From Strigamia acuminata (lineage: Eukaryota > Arthropoda > Chilopoda > Geophilomorpha > Linotaeniidae), in contig OX442316.1 of the NCBI GenBank assembly GCA_949358305.1, positions 5,332,001 to 5,396,000 on the forward strand: a stretch of DNA of 64,000 nucleotides. The letters run 5' to 3'. The translations under genes were made by a program, and so were the position numbers. The notes beneath the pieces were generated by a model, which saw nothing but the letters and a program-made list of their open reading frames with translations, did not search any database and was not told the DNA's origin. Below are positions 47,618-60,204 of the stretch, piece by piece. How positions within the stretch are numbered: position 1 is the stretch's first letter; the number at the start of each line of letters is the position of its first letter.

Positions 47618-49384
47618 ATGTCATCGCAAGTTAAACTTTCAAAAGGTATATTTGAAATATTAGTGAAAAGAAGTATCTCTTTATTCATCCGTGATGAAAA
47701 TTTATTTTATTTTTAGATTTGAAGATTGGGAAATGTATAATCGAAGGCAAAACTAAAATCGTTTACGAAATAATTGGCAGTCCTGGACAAGTGCTTGTTA
47801 AGTCCAAAGACAGAATTACGGCGGGTGATGGAGTTCGAGCTCATGACCTTGAAGGAAAAGCTGCAATTTCTACTTTGACTAATGCGAGGATTTTTAAATA
47901 TCTAAATGATATTGGTGCTTATAATAACTGATTATTATTATAAATATAAAGTATCGGTATTTTTTTTAAAAACTTGTATTTGTTTATTTTTTATTTTATC
48001 AGGCGTAAATACCCATTTTATCGAAGAATACAGTGATACCGAATTTATCGCTAAGGAATGTGCTATGATTCCCATAGAATGGGTTTCGCGACGAATTGCA
48101 ACTGGTTCGTTTTTGAAAAGGAATCCAGGGGTGTCTGAAGGATATCGCTTTGCTCCGATTAAGCAGGAAACGTTTTATAAGGTAGTGGATTGATTGATTT
48201 ATTGAGTTTGAATACTGAGAGTAATTTTGTTTTAAAGGACGATGCAAATCATGATCCGCAATGGACGGTGGAGCAACTCATCTCGGCTAAACTGGAATTG
48301 GGCGGAATTGTTATTGGATCTCATGAAATTGAATACATAACTCGAGTTTCAAAATGCGTTTTTGAAATTTTGGAACGCTTTTGGGCTCTCCAGGATTGCG
48401 TTTTGGTTGACATGAAAATTGAGTTTGGTGTTGATGTAAAAACAAGTAAGAAATTGATTTTTTTTTTAATTTTTTCAGATTTTATTTAAGATTGTTTGAA
48501 TTAATATTTATTTTCTGAATTTTTAGAGAAAATTGTATTAGCTGATGTCATTGATAGCGATTCTTGGCGTTTGTGGCCACTGGGAGATAAAAGATTGATG
48601 AAAGATAAGCAAGTTTACCGTGATTTAAAGGAAGTTACCACCGAAGATTTGCAGAAAGTGAAGTCAAATTTTGCTTGGATCGCGGAGAAATTAAGTGTAA
48701 ACTGAAATTGTTCGTGTGAAAAAAATTGTTTTTAATTTATGTTTTAATCAGGCTATGTCGAAGTCGAATCCACCAAATCAATCGCTCGTTGTCATTTTGA
48801 TGGGATCTCCCGTCGACAAACCTCACTGTGAGAAAATCAGAGATGCTTGCAAATCGTTCGGTATTTTTTGTGAAATTAGGGTAACATCTGCTCATAAAAG
48901 CACAGCAGAAACTCTTCAAATTGTTGCCGATTACGAAGGTAAAACTCGACATTTTTATTTATCATTTCATCTACAAGTTGTCGTTATAGCGTTAGGAATT
49001 CCTATTGTATTTATTGCTGTCGCTGGTAGAAGTAACGGATTAGGCCCAGTGTTATCCGGGAACACGCAATTCCCCGTCATCAATTGTCCTCCAGTGGATA
49101 ATACCTGGGGTGCTCATGATATTTGGTCGTCGTTAAGACTTCCATCAGGTTATGTCTTTTATTTATTGACATTATTAAATTATTATTAAATTATTTTACT
49201 TTTAGGTCTTGGTTGTACAACTGTTTTGTTTCCTGAAGCTGCTGCCATTGCTGCTGCGGGTATAATTGGATTGACTAACCAGTTTGTTTGGGCTAAATTA
49301 AAAATCAAGCAATTGGATAATTGTGAAAAATTGAGCCAAGCAGATAAAACTGAGCAAAATTTAAACTTTGAATATTATTATTGA
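47618..49384 (+). CDS. PAICS: Bifunctional SAICAR synthase / AIR carboxylase (435 aa)
   Basis: Exons 47618-47645, 47717-47914, 48003-48181, 48238-48445, 48527-48696, 48752-48938, 48990-49148, 49206-49384; 1308 nt. Catalyses steps 6 and 7 of purine synthesis in the cytosol. The first domain (about 1-261) has [33 protein letters not shown] and [12 protein letters not shown] (SAICAR synthase). The second (about 264-435) has [34 protein letters not shown] and WSSLRLPSG (class II AIR carboxylase). The fused order is that of animals. Human length is about 425. Confidence 0.97.
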
Positions 49385-49944
49385 ATATTTTGTCATGTAT
49401 AATTTCGAATAAGCAAAAATAAAATACAAAAAAGTTACGTTCTAATTCTCAGTTAACTGGAGTCTTTTTTGTTATTGTTGAAATTGCAACAGATGGGAGT
49501 AGAATTTTACCCCTATTAGAGATAAAAGATGAAGATTATTTTAATAAATCAAATGATGAGTATGGTAATTGTGTTGCATTATAATTAATGGTATAAAAAT
49601 TAATCCGGCATCCTAACTGAGCCCAAAAGCCACAACTGAATTATTTCTTTATTTAAAATATTTTTTTTATTTTGGTGCAGTTTATTTTCACCGATTAGAA
49701 GTTGGCTAAAGAATATGCAAACTAATCTTGGCAATCACAGCCAATCACAAGCCAAAGAAATCTTCAGGCGTACTGCACACGTGTGGCAGAATGTTGACGT
49801 TTCTATTCTAGAAGTTTCTACGGTTTTTGATTGGCTCTGCACGCCAATGCTACTTTGCATATTTTTCATTTTCACGTCTCTTTGAGCAAAGTTTTTGTCA
49901 TTCGTTGTTCCGGCTCGAAAGAGGATAACACGTCGTGATTCATT
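49385..49944. promoter_or_regulatory. Intergenic with a CCAAT-rich promoter-like stretch
   Basis: After the PAICS 3' end (AATAAA near 49419) there is AT-rich sequence, then 49730-49945 with several CCAAT/ATTGG boxes (CAGCCAATCACAAGCC; GATTGGCTC; CGCCAATG), which looks like a strong promoter for the transcript described at 49945-50400. Confidence 0.4.
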
Positions 49945-50400
49945 ATGGTGAGTAACTCGGTTATTCATTTTTTACTTTCTGCTCTTTATTTCTAGTTCGT
50001 TACTTTTAACGCATTGTACTATTTAGAGTTTTGATTAGTTTTTAGCGTTTTGTAAGTTCATTAATAGAGGTTCGTTATTTTTTTAATCATTTGTACGTTT
50101 TCGGTAATTTTTGTTTCTAAACGTCAACCTTTGTTTGAAATTTTTTTGCATTATGTTTCATGGCGCATTAAATAATCGAAGTGGCGTGTTTAATTTGTTG
50201 TTTTTCATTTGGTTTTGACGTTTTGTTTAGATTTTCTATGGTTTATAAATTTTACTAGTTATTAATTGTTTTTATTTCAGATTCAACCAACCCGGATGAC
50301 TCTGCATTGAATCTTTTTATTTATTATATTTGTAATTTTTTATTCTTTATATTTGTAATTTTTTATTCTTTAAGTGAAATAAAAGTTTTGTGTGTATTGT
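49945..50400 (+). ncRNA. Possible short spliced transcript
   Basis: An ATG directly followed by a GTGAGT donor (49945-49950), a 333-bp intron with a good acceptor (TTTATTTCAG to 50280), then an exon with AATAAA at about 50379. Joined, the longest frame from the ATG is only ten codons (MIQPTRMTLH), so it is either a non-coding or host-type RNA, or the remains of a gene. I found no snoRNA boxes in the intron. Unproven. Confidence 0.3.
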
Positions 50401-50639
50401 CGTTGTAATTTTTCTGCAAGTTTTATATCAACTGTTTTTGTATAGTTGAAATAAAACTTGTAGTAAAATTATAATTGTACAATATACTTTGAATTATAAT
50501 TTTTTTAGTATTTATTTATAATGGAGAATCTATATACCCACCATCCCTTTTTTATTCTAAGTCCAAACCTATAAAAATTTGGCATAGATTCGCCTTATTG
50601 GACTTAGTAAATTTTTTGAAGAAATGACATAGCTTATAA

Positions 50640-51480
50640 AAATAAAACTTTATTGAAATAAAAATACATTATACAAAAAAAAAATCTTACAAATTTTTCC
50701 TTAAAAGGAAAATTAAATGGCAAATAAAACATCGAAGCGGGTTATAACGGACCATTTGAGGATTGTCTCGGGTAACCATCCCCCTTGAGACTCCGCCGTT
50801 TTACCACACCTCCAGGACCCAGAGTGTGCCATTACGCTCTGGGCCCCCAAAAATGTCCCACGATGTTTTCCTGACGTTGTTAGAATTTATTTTTATTAAC
50901 CTAAATAGAGGAAAAAAAATTATCAAATAAAAACAAAAATAACCAAAATACATAAAGATTGCGAAAATAAAATAAAAATAATTATACAAAAATAGTAGCT
51001 AGTAAAATGTAGAAACTAAAATGTTGGAAATTCGTATCTACCGCTCGTTGAAATTCGTGTCTACGAAAATCGCTCGTAGAAATTCCTCTACTCCGTCTGG
51101 AATTCGTTTATGTTTCTGAAAAAGTTAAGCTAAATTAATAAACTATCGTGAAATGAGAATAAAATTTTATTAAATTTTCAGAAAATATTAAATAAAACTA
51201 AATAAAACTAAACTCACCTTAGGACGGCGTGCGCTTCGCCTCCAAGCCGGAATAACAACTGGTAAAAATCGAGGTGAAAAAATAAAGATGCAAATTAGCA
51301 AACGCCTTGTAACCTCATCTCATTGTCTCGCACTATCTGTGCTTGAAAAGCAGCAAAAACAAAACTAAATTTCTGCTAATAATTAAAAGAAGCTAACAAA
51401 GTAAGAAGTAAAGAAAAGAAAAACTCACCACGAGACGAGACCGTTGCATGCTTCGCCCTCAAGCTGGAGAAACGAGTGAA
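50640..51480 (-). ncRNA. Possible spliced minus-strand transcript with duplicated exon
   Basis: Reading the minus strand, two exon-like pieces of similar sequence, each ending in GTGAG, lie near 51425-51475 and 51215-51265 (GGCTTGGAGGCGAAGC and AGCTTGAGGGCGAAGC). Acceptors occur near 51121 (TTTTTCAG) and 50878 (AACGTCAG), and AATAAA lies near 50650. The last piece holds a hairpin (CCCAGAGTGT/ACGCTCTGGG, about 50818-50843). A frame can be followed across two pieces but the protein is unrecognisable. Confidence 0.3.
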
Positions 51481-51949
51481 AATCTCGGTAAAAACTAAGA
51501 CAAAAATAAAAATGCAAATTAAAAATGATCCATCATCTTATTTGAATATCCAATCAAAAATCCCAGAAATTTCTCGAAAAGACGTCAGCTTCGTGCGAGT
51601 TGTCATCTAGTGATAAAAATTGCAACATAAGGCGCAACATAAACACGTAACGACGCTCTATAGGCTGTAGTGGTTGCTAGGCGACACATTGGTGTTATCA
51701 GTTGAAGCAATGGCGGGAAGACGAAAAGTACGCGTGCATGTTAGGCTGCTTTTTTCGCTAGAGAACATCGCAGTAAGTGGTAAGTAAATTTATTTTCATC
51801 ACAAACAAACCAGTAAATATAGATTTGCCCCGATTTTCAATTTTGGTAAATTTGTTTACGCAAAAGGTTTTTAAAAAGAAAAATAATTTCTTTCTTGAAG
51901 TAAAAATTTAAAACGTCTACAATTTCCATTTTAAATCGCTTTGTTTTAA
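51481..51949. other. Intergenic, unassigned
   Basis: A possible + strand first exon (ATGGCGGGAAGACG at about 51710 to a GTAAGT at about 51781) is visible but has no continuation before CYP4 on the other strand. Confidence 0.25.
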
Positions 51950-54738
51950 TCAATCACTACACGGAACTTCTCTCGGTTTCAAACGTAATTTAATCCCATT
52001 TCTGGGCCTTATAATCAGTTCTGCCGTCACTTCAATTTCTTCAAGTGTTTGCATCGATTCAACAACAAAGGACCTCAGAATGTGAATTAAAACCACTTTT
52101 TCTTCCATCAGAGCAAACTTTTGACCTGAAATCCATTAAACAGCATCATTAAAATCAATTTTTGTGATTTATTTTGTGAAATTGTAATCCCAATGTACTG
52201 ACCTATGCAATTTCTTGGTCCAGCAGAGAAGGGCACATACGAGTATGGATTCCTTTCCTGGACATTCTTCTTTAAAAACCTATCTGGATCAAACATTTCC
52301 GGATCCGGAAAAATTGTTGGATCTCTGTGCAACATGTAGGCTAAAACAATGGCTGTAACTCCAGCAGGAATGGTATAACCGTCTGAAATGAAACAAAATG
52401 ATCACGAATTGCAACTATAAATAGGAAAAGCTATTTCAATACCAATAACGACGTCTTCCTGTAAATACCGCGCAAATATTGGCACTGATGGGAAAAGTCG
52501 CAGTGATTCCTAGAATATAAACAAAACAAAAATTAATTATTTTTTTTCCTTTTAAAAAGTAAAATAATTGATATTTATTTACTTTGATGACACATTCTAA
52601 ATATTTCACTTCCTTTATATCATCGGAAGACACGTGTTTCGCGTGATTATCACCTTAATGGAGAAAATTAGCAACAACTAAATATAGATTTCTCAAATTG
52701 AAATAAATACCAAACACGGAATCGATTTCTTCGTGGACTTTCCTTTGAATGTGAGGATGGGATCCGAGTAAATACAGAGCCCAGCTGATGGCAGCGGCAG
52801 TTGTGTCGTGTCCTTCGAACATGAAAGTGTCGACTTCTTCTCGTATGTCCAAATCACTCATATTGCGGCCGCCATCTGCAGCTTCGATGAGTAAATCGAG
52901 AAACGCGAGTCGGGTCCGACCGAGCAAAGGATCGTGGAAATCCGAGTGCGATTTTCTCCTATTTTGCCATTCCGCTTTCTTCTCTTGTATCACCTAAAAA
53001 CAAGATGAACATATTAAATGGAATTTACCACTTTCAAATATCAGTATACTTTAAATTCGTACTTGATTTGTAAAGGAATGTAGAATCTGTAAACATTGCG
53101 CGTGTTCTTTGCCACTTTTCGTGAAGCAAAATACCCAATCCGGCCACAGAGTGATTCGCATTTGCCTCGAATGAATAATTTCTTTAATCCTGCAAGGGAA
53201 TCAGTAATTAACATTAGTTTGAATGTGCGTTGACAATCTATTTTCTACCTTTCAGTAGCTTTTACGTAAAGTGAATTATCGCACCCTTGAGCATTTACAT
53301 GTCGACCCATAACTGCATCTAAGCACGAGTAAAATTTTCAATTTTTAAAACGATAATAATAAAATAATGTATAATAATTTATTAACCACAGATAATGTCG
53401 AGTGTGCAAAGTGTCATGAGCGGAAAGACGTCAAATGAAGGTTTTTTAGCTTCAATTCTCAGTTTATTAACCAACACCTCGGCTTGTTCGTTGAAAACTG
53501 ACACAAAGTCCTCCAAAATACGGAAATGAAACGATGGAGTGAGCAGTTTTCGTCTGGAGCGCCATTTTGTACCATTACTGAAACATTAGAGTTTATTATT
53601 TAGGGTTTAACGAGGCAGAAATTAATTTAAAAACCTTGTCAACAATCCAGTTCCTAGCCATGGTTGAAGGAAATTGTAGTCACTGGACTTAGATATGTGA
53701 CTATTACTCGACAAAATAGCCTAGGAATAAAGAGACGAGCAAATAGGCGCTTGATCTTACACTTTTACGTTTACTCACCTCGACATTTTCGGCATGAAAA
53801 ACGACGAGATACGGTTTTAAACCTAACCACAATCGGTACAACCTGCATCTCGTATGGCAAAAGGTGCACGCGGCCATTAATTCGAACAAAACTGAAAAAA
53901 AAAGTTTATAAAGGCGCAATTTATTTAATTATTTAACGCTAGGAGATGAAATGTTTCCAATCAGTGCTGTGCAGAAAAGATCAGGGGCAGCTCAAACACT
54001 CAATAATTCATACAAGCTATGAAAGGTTCCCTTCCCTTTTTCAAGTTTCTGCTCATCACCATACAATTGTATTGTCCACAACTGAATTAGGTCGGTCAGC
54101 ATGTGCTGTAGAGATTGGGAACACAACGGAATGACGAAAGAAATGTTGGGTTGTCAGAGGTGACAACAAACTCGTTTTACAATGTGCTACCTCTCAATTT
54201 ATCTGTTTGTTTGTCCTAGTTGGCATTAATCAGACCAATTAAATGTCTCTCTTTAAAATGACAGTACAATGGGATCTTTATTTTATTATATTTTTTTTTA
54301 TATCTTTTTAGTTGTTTAGCTGTATGTATTTTTTTTTTTTTTTTTTACGAATTTTTGGACAAATTAATGATAAAACAATAAACAATGCAAAGTACCAGAA
54401 TGGATACTCGAGTGTTGCTCATTTTTCATATCTGACAGACTATTGTCACAGAAGAAATGAAAAATAAAACAAGCTTGGGAAAATAATAAACCCATTTTTG
54501 GGCAAGTAAAGTGCAAAAAGCAATAAACTCGCACAAACTTCCTGTATAAATAATCAAACAAACCTGCGTGATCCACATAGAGTTCCAAAGCATTTCCAAT
54601 GAGTGGCCATGCGTACGGTCCTGGCAGCTTGTTTATCAATTCCCTAATCCGTGCCCCATCGTTGTAGTAATGCCACAGTAGAAATATCAGCAATAAAAAG
54701 AAACTTGCCCACAATAACTCGGTGTAAGTCATGTCCAT
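51950..54738 (-). CDS. Cytochrome P450, CYP4 family (512 aa)
   Basis: Eleven exons: 54738-54564, 53891-53779, 53720-53635, 53577-53387, 53318-53249, 53189-53063, 52993-52711, 52653-52583, 52509-52443, 52382-52203, 52125-51950; 1539 nt. A membrane-anchored microsomal monooxygenase; CYP4 enzymes typically hydroxylate fatty acids or related lipids. N-terminal anchor [45 protein letters not shown]; the CYP4 signature [13 protein letters not shown] with Glu314 (the residue that can bind heme covalently in CYP4s); ESLR (373-376); heme loop [12 protein letters not shown] with Cys453. The start was taken at 54738; an in-frame ATG at 54783 is an alternative. Confidence 0.95.
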
Positions 54739-55347
54739 TTTTACAGCGATGCTATCGATATGTCTAACTGGCAAAGCACGCAAATCCAGTTTGATTTCTG
54801 ATTACCAATCCTCCAAGAGCAAAGAAAAAAAAATTTAAAAAAATTTTAAAAAAATTTTTACAAAAAAAAAAAAGGTGTACCAGTTCGAAGGTGCTGTGAA
54901 AATGCAGTTGCCAGTCTGTGGGAAGATTCCTACAGGGGAAGGTGCAGTGGAGCGTGTCAGTAATACCACTGCAGGCTGACATCTGTTGATGATGAGACGA
55001 AGCTGGAAGGAATGCTAGTGTTGCATATCCAGTTTTCCACTTAATGTTTAAACAAATTGTTTGTTCGTTAGACATGTTTTGTCACGATTTCTTTAAGTAA
55101 GAGTTTGTTTGTCGTTAGTAGAGCGAGTCAATATTTGAAAAGTGATGTTAAGTATGTGAGAAAAGTGGATGGAACCACGAAAAGTTCAAATAGAAGTAGG
55201 TGGAAAAGTGAGTGTGTGAATGCCCACAAGTGTCCTGGCCTGGGTTGGCGTTAAAAAGGAGGTTAGCGTTAAAATTTTGAGAAGTAAATGACAAATAAAG
55301 TAGTAAATTCTTCGTTGAACTTTATTGAAATTTGAATAAATTTCTGT
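54739..55347. other. Intergenic between CYP4 and CUTA
   Basis: Both genes run on the minus strand; this should contain the CYP4 promoter. A poly-A/poly-T stretch lies at 54820-54875. No gene recognised. Confidence 0.4.
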
Positions 55348-56170
55348 TTACATAAGCTTAGTGTCTGGAACGACTTCGCTTATCCATTTCAAATATGCTG
55401 GATTTCCTTCGGTTATCTACGTAATTTTAGAGATAAAAACGTAAATTGTGAGTGCTAAAGAATTGTATATTTTTTTTATTCCTAATTTACCGGAGTTGAA
55501 ATGACTTCGCAAACTTCGTACGGATGATTTTCCCTAAAGAAAACGAGCGTTTTATTTGAAATCGAATGGAAATTCACGCTTTGCTCACTTGACGTAACTC
55601 GTCAATTCGTCTATTCTCGAAGTTCGGGTTTTAATTATCTGGAATAAAAAAGAATTAATGAAACAAAAAAGGAAATCAATATTTTAATATCGCTACCATG
55701 AGAGATTCGTTGTCTTCATTAATTTCATTCTTCCATTCGTATCTGTAAAAATACATATTTTAGTTTACTTCAATTTATCTTTCTAAATCTCAATTTCTAC
55801 TTGCATTGAAATGATTTTTGGCACTATATTGACACAAGCAACGAGCTTCCTTTGAAGTAAACCACTAAAAATATGATGTTTTTAGAGCATGATCACGGTT
55901 TTTTACGTTAAATATATTTAACTGGGCTAATTTCTTGGCTACTTCTTCGCTCGGTGTGGTCACATAAGCTATTGAATGTATGGCAGGTGCTGTTGCGTTT
56001 GTTGTTGAGGCCATTATGCGACTGAATAATGTGAACTGCAGTTTCCAAGCCAGTGTAAAAATTACAATCTGCAAAAAAATTACAAAAAAATGGACGGAGA
56101 AATTAATGCAAACCAAATTCTATAATTTTACACTCACACTAACGACTACGATAATCGCAAAACCCTTCAT
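55348..56170 (-). CDS. CUTA: CutA-like protein with N-terminal hydrophobic segment (148 aa)
   Basis: Seven exons: 56170-56138, 56068-55923, 55864-55805, 55742-55697, 55638-55589, 55533-55491, 55416-55348; 447 nt. CutA proteins are trimeric, named for divalent-cation tolerance in bacteria; animal forms have been linked to membrane anchoring of acetylcholinesterase. Residues 1-20 are hydrophobic (signal or anchor). Then SIAYVTTPSEEVAKKLA, RKLVACVNIVP, IYEWKNEINEDNESLMIIKT, HPYEVCEVIS and GNPAYLKWI follow in the family order. Intron 3 must use a GC donor (AT/GCAAGT) for the frame to give SIYEWK. Exons are very small. Confidence 0.92.
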
Positions 56171-56506
56171 GATGACAGTAACGTACCTAAAGTTCAAAAA
56201 CTGTCGTTGTTTTCTTTCACCATTCGCTACAAAAATGCCACCATTTTGTCATTTCTTGTAGAAAGTACCAACAGATGGCGCCCTATAAAAATCAGAATTT
56301 AACGTGTCGAAATTTTATCGTATAAATCCAGGAAAACTGAGGAATATTAACTTAATAAAAGAAATAAACACAATTTGGATGTTATTTTTAAATTTTATAT
56401 CAGACATAAGTTTACATTTTGTTTTGTATCGATTTACGATTTTGTTAATAACATAATAAAATAATTTTTAAAAAACATTCGTGCGGTAATGTTATATAAA
56501 ATACTT

Positions 56507-57130
56507 TTATGTGACTGTTTCTTGAAACCGGAAACAATCTGTAACGACTTTCCAGGTTTTATTTTGAACAGTGAGCACAAAACTTTGATGAAACGGAGCC
56601 GACGGTTTTTCCTGGAATTTGATGACGCCTGTTATGAGCACGAGAATTGTTGTCTGGCCGTTCACAGCGTCACCTACACAAACAATGGTTAGCTAATTAA
56701 ATTAATAATTAGCGTTTAAAACATTTTTAAACAAACAAAACTCGAACCTAATACACGTTGCGCGTCCAAACTCGACAACGTTGTTTCACTGATGGGTAAA
56801 GTTTTGTAAAACGACATAATAGGATCGTTTCCATTCACGAGGTTGCCATTCCACACTAAACGTGCGTCGTCCATATACAGTTTGGATAATTTCTACATAA
56901 TAAAATCATAAATTAGTATTAGTTTTTATGGGAGAATTTTTTCCGTACTCACATGGCGACATTTATCCAAAATATTTAAGTAATGTTTAACAAAATCATC
57001 GGCGGCCGTACAATCCGCATCCAGCGTGTTTGCGGCGACCTAATACGAATGAATTAAGTCGTTTAGATTCATTAGAATCTTTAATAATATTTAATAATTT
57101 AAAATACAAATACAGCACCAAGTCAGCCAT
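56507..57130 (-). CDS. NXT1: NTF2-related mRNA export protein, copy 1 (136 aa)
   Basis: Exons 57130-57119, 57039-56953, 56892-56748, 56673-56507; 411 nt. NXT (p15) pairs with NXF1/TAP to export mRNA through nuclear pores. The NTF2 fold is recognised by DDARLVWNGN, FYKTLPIS, GQTTILVLITGVIKF, FHQSFVLT and WKVVTDCFRFQ. The first coding exon is only 12 nt (MADL). A close paralog with identical exon sizes up to exon 3 lies at 62415-63029. Confidence 0.95.
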
Positions 57131-58189
57131 TTTGTTGTTTGGTCAAATGATTTCGTAAGCGAAATGCGCGCGCAGTTTGAAAAAGAAGTCCCTCCGATAG
57201 AAAATCAATAAAATTTGTCAATTTTAAGCAAACTTTTAGTACAATTTTTATATCAAATCTTTATTTTAAGTTCATCGTTTAGATATTCCGGAAAATTGTA
57301 TCATTTTTAATCACTTCGTTTTTAAAGAGCGGATGACCACGCGTTAGTTCACGCCGTGAGTCGTCTTATAACCATCCGCTTCGTCGTTCATTGTGGGATG
57401 GCAGCACCAATGGCCGCTGTTGTTTGAATACGTCAACGACGTCACGGCGGCCGCTTTTTACGATTTTCAGAGGTTCGTATTTCAAAATAATGAACAAAAT
57501 AATCATTAGAGTTATTCTTGGTATGAAAGTTATTGTTTGCTGGTAATTTTAGCTGGTAGTTTTCTGTGTTATTTCGAATTCGAATCAGTCAAATTCCAAA
57601 GCCGGAACTTCTTTTTTTTTCTTCCGTTTTCCTTTTTTTGAACTCCGATCCAAAATTTAACATGTCTTGAAAGTAGTTTAAACTTCCGACACGAAACAAG
57701 AATTACAAAAACTTACGGAGTTGTAAATATTTCTTTGCAGGTTCCCCGACCTAGTAGAGTGACGTCATCGAGCGGGTCTCACGAAAATTGAAGCGAAAAA
57801 TGAAAATGACAAGCCAACACCAACGTGAATGAGATTTTCTACAAGAAAAAGTCAGCGCAATGAGTTTTCGCAACGAAAATACAGTATTAGGCATTTCGGG
57901 AAAAGGTTTTATACGATTTGATTTTAAAAGTTTATTGATTTTTTTTTAAATTAAAAATTATTGTTTATTAAATAATTAGAAATATGATAGGTGTCGGTTG
58001 TTTGTGCCACGCACTGTACGACGGTGGACATTGTCTATCAATAAACTTATAAAATGAAATTTTATATACTGTAGTCTTCTCAAGTCCTCATCACCAAGAT
58101 GGTCTTGCAGAGAAGCCTATCACTACTCAGCACTCAACAGCATTTTGTTTTTATTTAAACGCAATAACGTAAAGTTGACTTTCAAACAA
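57131..58189. promoter_or_regulatory. GC-richer promoter-like region with CRE
   Basis: 57330-57480 is richer in CpG than its surroundings, and a perfect CRE TGACGTCA lies at 57760-57767. An acceptor at 57740 and an ATG at 57860 (MSFRNENTVLGISGK to a donor at 57906) could be a 5' exon of a + strand gene, but I find no further exons in the window. Confidence 0.35.
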
Positions 58190-58191
58190 TA

Positions 58192-58635
58192 GAGAGTTTG
58201 CGGGATGCATTTTTCCCTTATTTTCCCTTTAGTGTATCGTTTTGAACACTAAAATAAAATATAGCGCAGTCAATCCGGTAGTTTTCCACTATTTGCGTCA
58301 CTGATTAAAAATATGGATTATCAATGACTTTTTTCACCGCCATTTTGAATTCTCCGCTTAATTCACGCTTAATTCACGCGCGGAGCACATGTTACGGTTT
58401 ATCTAATTGTTTCTGCTTTTTAAATTCACAATAATAAAGTTGCATTAAAACATTTAAACACAAGAATTATCTCTTTTTATGCTAGTTTTGGTAATCACAT
58501 GACATGTTAAGTCTAATTTTGTAACTATACCATGAAACTTCAACCGCAACCCAAATTTTAACACTTTTACCTTACACTAAATATAGTGTAAAAAATGTCA
58601 TAATTGTAAGGGAAAAGTACCTGCCGCAAACTCTC
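58192..58635. mobile_element. MITE with TA target duplication, 444 bp
   Basis: Begins GAGAGTTTGCGG and ends CCGCAAACTCTC, a 12-bp perfect inverted repeat that continues imperfectly inward (TTTTCCCTTA in both arms). Flanked by TA (58190-58191 and 58636-58637). No coding capacity. Fits a Tc1/mariner-type non-autonomous element. Confidence 0.75.
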
Positions 58636-58637
58636 TA

Positions 58638-59712
58638 ATGTAAAATATCGGTAGTCTTAACTCACCAATCAGGTGAAAACTTAATTCCGAGAAAAGTAAG
58701 AGGAGTTCAATGACAGTTAATTGCGTTTTTATAAGATTTAATCTGTTTTCGAAATAGACTGCAGAAAAAACACGTTCTCTTACATTTAAGACTTATTTAT
58801 TTATTTATTTATTTACTTTTTGTAGTGATATTGTACTTAATGAAATATGATTTTATTGTGAAACGATTATGAAACAAACAAACACCTGGTGTAGTGCTAG
58901 CAGAACGAAGACCATTGTGCCATGTTACTCAAGCACTCGTGGCTGGTCAGAAAAATTGTTTTTACATGAATGGACAAAACATTAGATTAAAGATGTGTTG
59001 TTAGCTTATTATTGATCAATGTTGCTGGCCATTCTACAGTAGTACTGAAAAGGAATGTTATGGTGTGAATTAGCGCTAAGCAATCATGCTTTTTCTTGTG
59101 ATGGAAATGAATTTACACTTGGAATAATCCTTTAACAAGTGGCCGTGGATTAATATTAATACAATATACCTTTGTACTCCATATTAATTATTCATACAAA
59201 AGATAAGTTTCCTTTAATTACTGATTTACAAGTGAACAATTTGGTATTTTCTTCGTATAGCTTGTATTGAATAACTTTGTTGTATTGGTTGTACCCAGTA
59301 AATGTAAATTGATTTTAACCCATTGGCTACCGTATGTTTTAACATTAAAGTGAATACAAACTAACTTTGTAGTACCGGTCTCGTGTGTACAGATTTCTAC
59401 TTTGGTATTGTTTGTTTAGGTTGGTATGGATTTACATCAATGATATGTAATTATTCTTTATCGTGTGTTCTTGATAGGGTTAAGTACCGGTAATGCTAAT
59501 CTTAAATGTGTTATTGCCTTTTTTCTCGAATGTACCGTACCTTCATTGTTTCTTTCTGTTCGTTTTGTTCCCTTCTGTTCCTGGTTACTGTTGTTTCCCA
59601 TTATCGTACATTTAAGTACATGTATCGTACAGTTACCTATGTTTCTTTCTGTTCCTTATTGCTGTTCTGTACCATGAAGTGGTAGTCTAAAACGCTGGAA
59701 TCGATATCATTC
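58638..59712. other. Intergenic, AT-rich
   Basis: I see no gene, element end or repeat that I can support. Confidence 0.4.
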
Positions 59713-60180
59713 GGTATCGTCCTGTCACTAGTTAATATACTGTCCTTTGGAACTATACATACCATTAGATATCGTTCAGCCACATGTCAATACACTCCCG
59801 ATTGAAACTTTACCATTCAGTATCGTCTTGTAGCTAGTTAATATACTGTCCATTGAGATGTTACTATTAGATACCGTCCTTTCGCTAGTCAATTTCCTGC
59901 CCATTGAGATTTTAGCATTGGGTATCGTCCTCTCGCTAGTCAATTTCCTGCCGTTGAGATTTTAGCATAAAGTATCGTCCTCTCGCTAGTCAATTTCCTG
60001 CCGTTGAGATTTTAGCATTGGGTATCGTCCTCTCGCTAGTCAATTTCCTGCCCATTGAGATTTTAGCATTGGGTATCGTCCTCTCGCTAGTCAATTTTCT
60101 GCCATTGAGTATCGTCCTTTCGTTAGTCAATACACTCCCTATTGGAACTTTACCATTGAGTATCGTCCTGTCGTTAGCCA
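59713..60180 (+). repeat. Minisatellite, about 50-bp unit
   Basis: Roughly nine units starting GTATCGTCC and containing CTAGTCAATTTCCTGCC and TTGAGATTTTAGCATTG; spacings of 50, 50 and 51 bp were measured between 59921 and 60072. Left units are more diverged (TTAATATACTGTCC). Some units are shortened. Confidence 0.85.
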
Positions 60181-60204
60181 TACTTAATAATGATAATAAA
60201 GCAC

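Noticed and set aside
51710-51781. Possible + strand first exon beginning MAGRRKV
   Set aside because: No downstream + strand exon can be found before or within the CYP4 locus.
54764-55075. 103-codon minus-strand frame upstream of CYP4
   Set aside because: It ends in a low-complexity Phe run from poly-T and has no family match; CYP4 has a better start downstream.
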